Shown here piece by piece: positions 16,457 through 24,480 of a DNA stretch of 24,480 bases. The DNA lies in contig BFEA01000269.1 of the NCBI GenBank assembly GCA_003427395.1, forward strand, positions 1,578,467-1,602,946. The letters run 5' to 3'. Within the stretch, counting starts at the first letter, position 1; the number at the start of each line of letters is the position of its first letter. The translations under genes were made by a program, and so were the position numbers. Under the pieces are notes generated by a model that was not told where the DNA came from, did not search any database, and was given only the letters and a program-made list of their open reading frames with translations. The stretch comes from Chara braunii. Its lineage: Eukaryota > Streptophyta > Charophyceae > Charales > Characeae.

Positions 16457-16965
16457 TCACCTTGGCCCTTCAATCCAGGTCTGGACTCTGAATCCCGCTG
16501 TACAATTCGGGCCTACCACCCTCCATACTCTGGAGCCATCCGGGGATCTGAGCCATGTACCCTGATTTCTCAAATGTTTATTTTTCAGCAGGGACGTCCA
16601 GGGTGTTGGAACAACTCTTGCTAGTCTCTCCAAATTGGATTCCACAAACCGTAGTCTAGGGAGCTTCTTTCTCATCTCTTGCTTGAATAACCAACAGCCT
16701 TGCTCAAAATCCCGTATATCTTTAATATGCAGTATCCCTTTTTTTTTTTGCAAGAATAGTCCTTTGTGGAAACCCTCTATCCCGGCGGTGGTAAGAGAAC
16801 CGTCCCTTTTTTAATCCAAGCTTGCCCAAAGGAATCAGGAGAACCATCCGTTGGAAAGACTGCCCTATTGTCCTTGTTGATAAAAGCATTGTCAAACAGA
16901 ATTTGGTTACAGACCTCAGTGAAAATGGATGGTTCTCTTTTTTTTTTTTTTTTTTTTTTTAACAA
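16457..16965 (-). pseudogene. LINE ORF2 post-RT linker, frameshifted
   Basis: The minus frame 16753-16457 contains KGILHIKDIRDFEQG and then a charged linker; a G-I-x-x-I-x-D motif in this place is common between the reverse transcriptase and the zinc knuckle of plant LINEs. Its upstream continuation lies in another phase (16965-16777, with AWIKKG near its end), so a frameshift has occurred around 16760-16780. It ends in TGA at 16457-16459 where the element's frame should go on. Confidence 0.5.
16938..16960. repeat. Poly-T run of 23
   Basis: Uninterrupted T run inside the LINE relic; its exact length is unreliable in short-read assembly. Confidence 0.9.
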
Positions 16966-17355
16966 GAAGACAGCCCAAGATGATGCTAGGGGTGCTGATA
17001 GGAGCAGACACCACTAGCAGTTTCGGGAGGGCTCCATCTATTGGTGGGGAGCAACACCTGCTGGAAAGCGGGTCCAGCATCCCAGATCATTGTAATCGAT
17101 TGTTTGAACAGTTGTAAATGCGCAGGCACTCGGTGATGGGCAACATTGATTGCCATCGAGTGAGGGGATTGACTCCCCACCAAACCCTAGGACCATTACC
17201 CTGCCCTATTCAACTACTATACTGATAGAGCAAGAAGGGGAAAGATTCGAACAAGGCTTGGCTTCTACTTCTGCAATTCTCTACCCAGTGTTGCCAGCGC
17301 ATGTGTCTCCCCTATAGCACTAATTAACATAACCAAGCAAAAGTCAGATTAGACG

Positions 17356-17398
17356 ACCAAGGAATGGAGATTGTACGATACAAATTATAGTCAGGCTA
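17356..17398. repeat. 43-bp direct repeat, copy 1
   Basis: Matches 17609-17651 with one difference (GGAATGG/GCAATGG), distance 253. A second local repeat, GCAAAAGTCAGATTAGAC, occurs near 17336 and 17454, so the segment has been rearranged. Confidence 0.85.
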
Positions 17399-17608
17399 AT
17401 GGAGATTGCCGATTCAAAGAGAGAAATCGAAATTACAGGAGGATGAAAGAGCAGCAAAAGTCAGATTAGACCCCTAGTCTTCCACCCCTTCTCTTAGTAA
17501 GTGTGGGCGTATTTTGTTCCATGCCACTAAAATATTTTCCAAGTTCTTGACTTTGGGCGCTTCGTTGTATAAGACTGCATGCAAGATCATACTCGAACGG
17601 ACTCGACA

Positions 17609-17651
17609 ACCAAGCAATGGAGATTGTACGATACAAATTATAGTCAGGCTA
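17609..17651. repeat. 43-bp direct repeat, copy 2
   Basis: Second copy of the repeat at 17356-17398, directly next to the LINE-like piece at 17474-17590. Confidence 0.85.
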
Positions 17652-17699
17652 CTGGTAAGCGAACAGTCCAATTTTCAGCGGACATCAGCGATGACCTAA

Positions 17700-18160
17700 A
17701 CAAGTGGTCACTCTTCGCGCAACTCTCGATGATAAGCCTTTGAAATCAAGTGTTCTCAATCACCGCAAGTACTCAGTGTAACATACAATTCTCTCCTCAC
17801 GGTCGATTGTCGTCGTCAGGACATAGCTAATAAGGGTACTATCTTGAGTGCACATGATGGGTAATGAAGCATAAACCTGAGGTGCTCACTCGCACAAATT
17901 TCCGCTCCGCCTCACCATGAAGTAAATGGAGCACACGCAACGATAGCTAACACGAGTCATCCCAGAGAGTGAGTGACGTCAACTTCGGAGTACAGTTACA
18001 CTGGCTGTCACGCATGGATCTCTGAAAGTTTGGTTTCAGTTCACACTGCTCCTCTCAATAGTACCTTGTACGTGCATTCGCCTCCCCTAACTAAACCGCT
18101 TCCCGACCTTAGGCTCTTCGTCTTTTCCTCGTGGTACGTTACCGTGACCTGCAATGTACC
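17700..18160. other. No recognisable gene
   Basis: No codon bias, repeat or splice structure beyond chance level was seen. Confidence 0.3.
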
Positions 18161-18162
18161 GT

Positions 18163-18414
18163 TCACTGCGTCTCGCTTACATCTTCGCTCAGCCCGGTTC
18201 CGGGCCTTAGAAATTGTGCCCTGTACTGCCCCGCGTCTTCTCTCATTTCTTGCTCCTTACCGCCGTAAACATTAATTTTCAATTTCACTAACCTGTCATA
18301 CTTAATGTAGTTCAGGCTAGCGTCCACTACGGCTCCCCTTTTGTCTTTAGGTTCCCAACTCCAAAAGAACAAGTGTCCGGGCCTGTAGTCGTGAAGACCA
18401 CCACGATAAGCCAT
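18163..18414 (-). CDS. Hypothetical small protein, 83 aa, or exon with donor site
   Basis: ATG at 18414 reading leftwards, TGA at 18163-18165. Protein-like sequence with aromatic (HLFFWSWEP), basic and acidic stretches; no signal peptide or known domain. A donor-like ACAG|GTTAGTG falls after about 40 codons (intron would start at 18292), so the ATG part may be a first exon whose partners lie elsewhere. Coding status unproven. Confidence 0.3.
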   Translation of the reverse strand: MAYRGGLHDYRPGHLFFWSWEPKDKRGAVVDASLNYIKYDRLVKLKINVYGGKEQEMREDAGQYRAQFLRPGTGLSEDVSETQ

Positions 18415-18830
18415 GACTAGAAGTTCTTAGAATAGTCGGCGCCTAGCAGTCCACTTCACACTCACCGTGCGCATAAGCGACTGGGCTACTAAACTCAGAT
18501 AGTCGCAGACTGAGCACCTCTCACCTTTGCACTGCTATCCCGATTTATGGAACTTTGTGGTGGCAGCACAGGCTCATGCGCATACCCCTTTGACTAATAA
18601 GCGAGTGCATCAGCGACCACTTTCTTATAGAATTTGGAGGTGCCGCTGCTTCGGGGTTCTAATCGAAATACTATGATGTTTCCAAATCAATGAAACAAGA
18701 GTAATAAAAAAGAAAATTAAAACTAAAATTATAATAAAATAAAATGTCGGCCAATAGTTAGCTAAATAACGCACTCAGAAATAAAATCTCAACGGTCATT
18801 AAATAAATGCGCTCCTATGATCAGCGTCAA

Positions 18831-19165
18831 CAGTCTTTTCGCTTCAATCTGAAAAGACTGCGGCTTGGTGTGCAGTGGTCCCATAACGGGATACCAATTG
18901 ATGTCTCTCTAAGGAGACCATCGGACTACCCCTGATGGGTACCCGTGTCTATGGTAAGGAGGGGGCTCATGACCTTCCGCGGGGTTGATGAGCTTCCTAC
19001 CAAAGCGGTCGCCAGTGCCTTCATTTTGGAGCCTTACAACGTGGCCCCCAACAGATTGTGTGTGCGGTAAATAAAACGCGAAGGGTCGGGCTAGGCTGCC
19101 CGCTGGTAATCACGGTTCAAAGATGAACCGTTCGTTCCCCTGCGAAGCGACAGAAGGGAGAACTA
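18831..19165. repeat. Chain of about eight hairpins
   Basis: In order: CAGTCTTTTC/GAAAAGACTG (18831/18851), GTCTC/GAGAC (18903/18914), TACCC/GGGTA (18927/18937), a long imperfect stem GGTAAGGA..GCTCAT / ATGAGC..TCCTACC (18953-19001), CGGGC/GCCCG (19087/19098), ACGGTTCA/TGAACCGT with AAGA loop (19112/19124), and weaker CTG/CAG-based pairs to 19165. No reading frame is open across it. A structured RNA or a hairpin-rich transposon end would explain it. Confidence 0.55.
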
Positions 19166-19698
19166 AGTTTGAAAATACAAAATTAAATTACAAAATAAGT
19201 TAGCCCACCAAAATCGTAACGCCGCTACAACCTGAGACCCTTAGATCATTCGAAACTAAAATGACGGTTCAGATCAAGGCATAGGCTTAATGCGTGACTT
19301 TTCCTCGTTTTCTATTCCTCTTTTCATTTTCTTTCTTCATTTTCTTACTTGATTGCGACCGTAACTCTGTGCACTCAACCCATAGAGTTTTTAGGGACTC
19401 GACGTGCAGTTGAAAAGATCGCGCGGAGGCTACTATCTTCGTGTCCCTGGGCGAGCATGACGACTACCGCAAGCACATGTCGGGTTGTGCTCGGTTATAT
19501 AGCACGACACCGAGCCTGCATGGACCAATGGAAAGTTCAGTGGTGCACCTCCCTTCTTTTGCCAGTGGAAGTGCCAACCAGGAACAGTCCAGGAACAAAC
19601 CGCGCAAGGGACGTCCCTAGTACAGTAGCCTGTAGACAATTGTTCGTGTGACTAGTACACCATGGAGGGTCGGGACACCACGCCCTTGGACAGCGTGA

Positions 19699-19830
19699 CC
19701 CCCCCCCCCAAACACAGACACACACACACACTCACTCTCTCTTTCACACACACACACACACACACACACTCACTCTCTCTTTCACACACACACACACACA
19801 CACACACTCACTCTCTCACACAAACACACT
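19699..19830. repeat. C11 run and 38-bp minisatellite of CA plus CTCACTCTCTCTTT
   Basis: After 11 C's (19699-19709) and a short CA tract, the block CTCACTCTCTCTTT and a (CA)12 tract alternate with exact 38-bp spacing (19731, 19769, 19807; last block shortened). Confidence 0.9.
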
Positions 19831-20180
19831 CTAGGAGTTGTGTATAGCGAACAGGACAAAACATAAACACGGCAAAATCACTCCCTTACCCATCCCCAAC
19901 CACATCAATAGACAAACAACGGGCTGCGCACCCGTGCCCTTATGCTAAGTCAATCGGGGAGCTAGTCCGCAAAAGTCAAACATTGGGAAGTGCAACAAAA
20001 GTACGAGAGTCCAGTGGCAGCAGAACGTCAACACAATGTGCAATCGAGCTTGTCGCGAAGCGTTGTTGCGGTCTTGTGCAGGCAAGCATAGATTGAGTCT
20101 CAAAGTGGTCAGAAGTGAACAGGCCCCACAACCATAGCTTAGTAGATTCACAGAGAGAGGGATAGAGAAAAGAGGGAGAC

Positions 20181-20183
<3 letters not shown>

Positions 20184-20267
<84 letters not shown>
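20184..20267. repeat. (GA)42 microsatellite
   Basis: 84 bases of uninterrupted GA. The long Leu-Ser run in the minus frame over it is a product of the repeat. Confidence 0.97.
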
Positions 20268-20270
<3 letters not shown>

Positions 20271-21275
20271 CCCTATTTGAGGTTACCGACGACCATAGCT
20301 GCCCAAGTGTACATACAGGAGACCTTGTTGCATATGACTGACTTGCAACCACTTTTTGAAGTATTCTCTTATTATGTTTACTTTGTATCTCTTGTGTCCA
20401 ACTCCCAAATGATCTTGTGTGAAGAAGCATGAAATCCTGAGGTCATTGCATTTTGTATCGGAGCAGAGTTTGGCTGAGGTTGAGTAGGGTTAGCAGAGGT
20501 TCACACAATCATGTTTGCCTTAAAAATTAATTCACTGCAACTGCATCCAAAAGGTCATAGGCATCAAGCATGGAAGAAACATAATACTAAATTGAACAGT
20601 TGAGGGTGGGGGGCTGCCACAATAATATTCTTTTTATGCCATTTCTCCTTTACACAGTGTTTGACATTTGAAAAGCACAAAAGATACTAAATTGAAGACT
20701 TCAAGGAGAGCACACTTGCCGCAACAACTCCTTATGTTAGTTTGTTTTGACAACATGCATGGGCGTCAACCCCTATGCTCCATACATAACAAAAATTCAA
20801 AAACACAAAACATGGCATAGTAATGCGTCTTTGATAACCCGTTTGATTATATCGTATCCGTGCTATGATGCTACAACTTCATATGGTTATAATGGTGACT
20901 TCACTTTTTTTGTTACTTTTTTTATTGTTTCACCTCCATACTTTTTTGCAAATTGACTTCATAACCGTGAATTGGTTAAATCTCTTCCTTGTAATTATTC
21001 CTTTTTGTTTAATACTCTCGACACTAAAAAACTAATATGATGTGCATGAAATCACAAAAAAAAGTGTCCAGGTGAAAGAGGACTGTGGAAGAAGAAAGAT
21101 AGGCATCTTATGTTTTCATGCTTCGCGACCTTGTATTGGTTATTCATCTTCCTTGCAATTATTATTTTTGTTCAATACTTGGTGGAAGTTAAAACACTAA
21201 CATAATGTGTATAAAATCGCTAAGAAAGTGCCAAGTTAAAAGGTGGATGTGGAAAACGAAAGGTAGTGATCTTAT

Positions 21276-21398
21276 GTTTTATGCCTCACACAATAACATA
21301 ACCTTTTGGAGGTACCTATTGGAAACCTGTACAAATTTGAATTGCAATGTGCTAATGTTTTTTTACCATAGGAATGCTATTGGGAAGTTGGTGGGCTT
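21276..21398 (+). repeat. 123-bp segment, left copy of an assembly-made duplication
   Basis: Identical by eye to 21435-21557 with the adapter between the two. Confidence 0.9.
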
Positions 21399-21434
21399 GT
21401 CTCTTATACACATCTAGATGTGTATAAGAGACAG
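21398..21434. other. Nextera mate-pair junction adapter, fourth (first base lost)
   Basis: TGTCTCTTATACACATCT followed by AGATGTGTATAAGAGACAG; the initial C is missing, so 37 bases. Frames ending or starting here (plus 21205-21417 and 21418-21600) are artefacts. Confidence 0.96.
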
Positions 21435-21557
21435 GTTTTATGCCTCACACAATAACATAACCTTTTGGAGGTACCTATTGGAAACCTGTACAAATTTGAA
21501 TTGCAATGTGCTAATGTTTTTTTACCATAGGAATGCTATTGGGAAGTTGGTGGGCTT
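21435..21557 (+). repeat. 123-bp segment, right copy of the assembly-made duplication
   Basis: Repeats 21276-21398, after which the true sequence continues (CGTCACACG). Confidence 0.9.
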
Positions 21558-22560
21558 CGTCACACGCCATAACATTTTCTCCCCTGGGAAATATGCGTGA
21601 ATGTCAAAACCCTTGCATTTCCATGTGTGTTTTCAGTAGGTTCCATACATAAAAAAACTACAAAAACACAAAAGATGACATACCTATGGATGTTTTGTGG
21701 ATTCGTTAGGTGCAACTATATCCTAGAAACACATAACATAAAGGAAGAAACATAATTATATACCGAAAAGTTGAGAGGTAGGGGGAGGGATAAGCGGGGA
21801 CAGGGACTATTGCAACAACATTTTCTCATGTGATTTCTCTTAGCAAGGGGTTTGACATAAAAAAAACATGAAAGCTTCTCCTCAACTGAACAGGTTCCCT
21901 CCCACCGTAATGAAACCTTCTCATGTCATCTCCTCTTGGCAACATGCACAAATGTCAAATCCTTGCCAATATTTACATGTCCTTCGTGGATGCTTCATAA
22001 CAAAACACAAAAGCAAAAAAAAACTTATGGCAAGTTTGATTAGATCAACATTCAGACTATGTTGTTATGAGTCTTATGACATCCAATGGTTGCTTTATTT
22101 TTCTTTGTTGATTTTTCATGTTTAACCTTGAATGCTTTTTCAAATTTGCATTTAAATAATTGATTTGGGTATATAATTCAACCCTACTCCTACATAACCT
22201 TGTATTGTTTGTACATCCTAATTGCTATTGTTGGTTTTTGTTGAGCAGTTGGAAGTTGAAAAGTTAACATAATGTGTATGAAATAAATAAAAAGTGGAAA
22301 GCTGAAAGAAAAATGTGAGAAAAGAAAGGCAATGATATTATGTTTTATGTTTCACAAAACAACATCACCTCTTGGAAATGCCTGTGCAAAACTGGTAAGA
22401 ATTATGATTTCGCCGCTTATGTTTCTGACTACAAGAATACTATTGTGGAGTTGAGGGGGCTTAATATAGGCTAGGTTGGATCAATCAATGGTTTTGAGAT
22501 CCCGTACAAATGCCTCAGTTTTTAGCTTCAACTTATATTCCTTAGGTCATTTCGCTTTGT

Positions 22561-23355
22561 TGATTTTTTCACCTTCTTTAGGTACCCCATAACAACTTTC
22601 ACGAGCGATGGTGTGCGAAACTATATAAATGATTGGCCAAGGGCAAAATTTTGTGTTATCGAAGGACCCTCTATGACGCCTAACATCACTACCATAAACC
22701 TTTACTCATCCCGACTGTTGACACCTTTGAGCAATCCAGTACTTCTTAGGTTTAGGGTGCTTGGCGTATAATTTTTTTTTGCTTTCAGTGTCGGTTGTGT
22801 AATAACTTACGAACAATCTTATTATCTACATATAAGGACATGGAGTTACATCGCTAATCTTGGTTATAATAAGACCTCCTAATTGGAAACCAAGTAAGGC
22901 CGAAGGCTTTCCATAACCTAAACCTTTGATTCTCACTTCAACTGACTTAATTCCTAATGGAATAGCAGCATGCACTATCTATGCGCATACATATGCGCAT
23001 ATATATGTACATACATATATATTTATTCACATACAACGGTATAGCGAAGTTAAAAAGAGCCACCTTGCAGTCAAAATCTACAACCTCGGTGCAATCAAAT
23101 AAGTCCTTGCATCGTAGAAGTGCTTGCATCTTGAAAATCATATTATCGAGGCTCTGCATTATCCTTATAAGCAAATCTGCAATAACCATTTCATTCTCAT
23201 CTTATATATTTTCTTTTTGTTAATGAGCTCTAACCATTGCAAGAGGTCATGGGCCGCATGACAAGTAGAAGGGCAACAAAGCACATTTGTGCATACTTGC
23301 TGCTCATTATAATAAAATATCAATCGATTGTATAAGAAGTTGTGTTACCTACCGA
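22561..23355. other. AT-rich intergenic stretch
   Basis: No gene seen. Two TATGCGCATA palindromes stand at 22980-22989 and 22992-23001, followed by alternating AT/GT sequence to about 23025. Confidence 0.4.
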
Positions 23356-23365
23356 GCAGTGAGGG

Positions 23366-23485
23366 TTGCCTCAGATTGGCCCGGGTGGCCAGTCGGGTCA
23401 GGTCCGGGCAAAGTCCCGGTCAAGGTCCAAGGTAGTCGCAGTCCAAGAAAAAAAAAAGAAAAAAAAAAACTGATAAAGAAAACTA
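23366..23485 (+). mobile_element. Short GC-rich island with A-rich tail, SINE-like
   Basis: Within AT-rich DNA, about 75 bases of GGTCC/GGGC-rich sequence with short internal repeats (CGGGTCAGGTCCGGGC, CCCGGTCAAGGTCC) end in an A-rich tail at about 23445-23470. This is the form of a short retroposed sequence, but I found no clear target duplication or polymerase III boxes. Confidence 0.2.
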
Positions 23486-23708
23486 CGTCATCATTGTCAT
23501 ATAGAATTGTAAACAAAACATCTTTTGCCTGAGGGTGACCACGAAATTCGCTATGGAAACCGGAAAAAAAAATAAAAAAAAAATACTAAATTATATCATA
23601 CCCCTTTACGCCTCTTCAAGAGCCCTTTTGGACCCCGCTTATACCCCATAGACACCATTTGGTGAGATATCACCAAACTCAAAGACAAAAGCGGATTTGG
23701 GCACGTCT

Positions 23709-23733
23709 CAGTGGGCTAAAAATTGCCCCACTG
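23709..23733. repeat. Hairpin CAGTGGG/CCCACTG
   Basis: 7-bp arms (8 with a bulge) around an A/T-rich loop, directly followed by (AATA)n at 23736-23754. Confidence 0.6.
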
Positions 23734-23939
23734 CCAATAAATAAATAAATAAAAATGACCCCCTTTTTGGTGTCGCCCTGGTACCCCGTGCGTCGTGCGG
23801 GTCACCTCTGGTAACATAGATAAAAAATACTTTTTTTCTAACGCTGAACGACTCCATTGGTTGGAGTCAAACCATAAGGTAAGCAATACATGTAAATTGT
23901 TAATAAGCTTTTTTAAGTTTTTTTGGACTGTACCTGCAG

Positions 23940-24135
23940 GATTTCCAGGCACATGGATCTTCATCAATTTGGCGAAACTAACGACTGTTTTGCTTCCATT
24001 TCTATATATTATCACGAAAACTCTGACATCATACATATTGCTGACAAATTGAAAATACAAGATTTGAAGGCGCTGCCGAGTTTTCTTGGTGGAGGTAACT
24101 TTGTTGCACTTGGATCGATTGCCTGTCCTTGGTGA
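23940..24135 (+). CDS. Possible 3' exon after a strong acceptor
   Basis: A T-rich tract and ACCTGCAG (acceptor at 23938-23939) precede a frame of about 64 residues ending in TGA at 24133-24135, with a plausible soluble composition (Asp, Ile, Leu, His). A donor AAG|GTAAGC at 23879 would make a 61-base intron that keeps the same phase from a short upstream segment (about 23843-23878). No domain recognised. Low confidence. Confidence 0.25.
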
Positions 24136-24334
24136 CGTTTTCTTTCAGAATTAAGATTTGCTATAATGTTGAAGGGTCTTTGTTTTACAAGATCAATATG
24201 ATTCTAAACAAACAAACAAACAAAATAAAACTGCATATCAGTGCGATTTCCGCAAAAATACTCGGGAGTAATACTACCACTTGAGTACGAGTTGTTTCTG
24301 TGGTACTAGGTGAGAAAAAAAACAGCCCGACCAC

Positions 24335-24346
24335 AGCATTTATCGT

Positions 24347-24432
<86 letters not shown>

Positions 24433-24440
24433 CATTTATA

Positions 24441-24480
<40 letters not shown>
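24335..24480. repeat. Compound CT/CA microsatellite, 96-bp higher unit
   Basis: AGCATTTAT-(C/A)-GTTCTCTCT occurs at 24335 and 24431, 96 bases apart, each followed by a CT tract; the first CT tract passes into a long CA tract. The window ends inside the second unit. Confidence 0.9.

Larger units (their letters stand above)
15540..17590 (-). mobile_element. 5'-truncated, disabled LINE (ORF2 C-terminal half)
   Basis: Minus-strand frames from about 16965 down to 15540 read as the region after the reverse transcriptase of a plant-type (L1-like) LINE ORF2, ending in an RVT zinc knuckle. A further piece at 17474-17590 has the LINE-like NLENILVAWNKIRPHLL stretch and may be the same copy or another. 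The endonuclease and reverse transcriptase domains are absent, as in usual 5' truncation. Lesions: frameshift near 16775, TGA at 16457-16459, frameshift near 16440, TAG at 16092-16094, and a 23-T run at 16938-16960 (poly-A in the element's sense). No 3' poly-A tail is visible. Confidence 0.6.
20570..22560. repeat. Old tandem duplication of about 1.1 kb in AT-rich DNA
   Basis: The blocks GGAAGAAACATAAT, a GTTGAG plus G-rich word, TTTGACAT, CAACATGCA and TTATGTTTTATG recur in the same order with an offset of about 1.07-1.17 kb (20572 with 21743; 21127 with 22197). Inside the left unit a shorter related segment (about 20966-21117 and 21127-21290) repeats once more. Diverged and AT-rich, with no open frame kept; probably a transposon or intergenic duplication. 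Confidence 0.6.

Noticed and set aside
17236-17262. B-box-like GTTCGAATC on the minus strand as a tRNA gene
   Set aside because: No A box, acceptor stem or cloverleaf could be found around it.
19945-20430. 161-codon minus frame with a long Leu-Ser run
   Set aside because: The run is the translation of (GA)42; flanks have no coding character.
21205-21600. Two plus-strand frames of 60-70 codons sharing the same peptide
   Set aside because: They are the two copies of the adapter-bordered assembly duplication, ending or beginning in adapter sequence.

Overview
The window looks like nuclear DNA of a plant-type eukaryote (land plant or streptophyte alga). I cannot place it more closely. The grounds are plant-style splice signals (GTAAGT donors, pyrimidine tract plus CAG acceptors), an ABRE/G-box, a LINE relic with an RVT-type zinc knuckle, a candidate Tourist-like MITE, long CA/GA/CT microsatellites and gene-poor AT-rich stretches. 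There are no bacterial operons, rRNA, complete tRNA or CRISPR arrays. It is a draft short-read assembly: four Nextera mate-pair junction adapters remain in it (4434, 14053, 14251, 21398), two of them bordered by exact copies of the sequence on both sides. Every small reading frame that crosses an adapter is an artefact, and contiguity across 14251-14288 is doubtful.

Layout. 1-2021: the only convincingly coding, GC3-rich block, with three coding segments (158-640, 697-975, 1247-1885) that seem to share one weak domain pattern, a proline/serine/arginine-rich segment (1031-1407) and a 3' exon-like tail ending at a GTAAGT donor. 2190-4430: mostly noncoding, with a TATA-like box. 4245-4660: first adapter artefact. 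4661-5830: nothing recognised. 5832-6446: about five 123-bp repeat units in an alternating A/B (246-bp) order. 6664-7369: eight copies of a 20-base core flanked by arms that differ between copies yet stay complementary. 7560-9076: possible minus-strand exon, a CAG/GTAG-rich stretch and two very short intron-like segments. 9252-9635: a chain of hairpins, two of which again have matching core and compensating arms. 9650-13180: heterogeneous; one small plausible reading frame (11613-11936).

13186-13311: 54-bp-arm stem-loop. 13471-14288: a diverged repeat pair plus two adapters. 14755-15208: MITE-like element carrying ten copies of CACTTGA. 15461-17590: minus-strand, 5'-truncated, disabled LINE with tRNA-like promoter boxes just beyond its 3' end. 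18163-18414: small minus frame. 18831-19165: another hairpin chain. 19699-20267: minisatellite and (GA)42. 20570-22560: old tandem duplication of about 1.1 kb, with the fourth adapter inside. 22560-24480: AT-rich, a short GC-rich A-tailed island, a possible 3' exon and terminal microsatellites.

No pathway can be reconstructed. The most unusual signal is structural: between 5.8 and 9.6 kb three different repeat families all keep base-pairing while their sequence changes, as expected if the hairpin (RNA or extruded DNA) and not the sequence is what is maintained.
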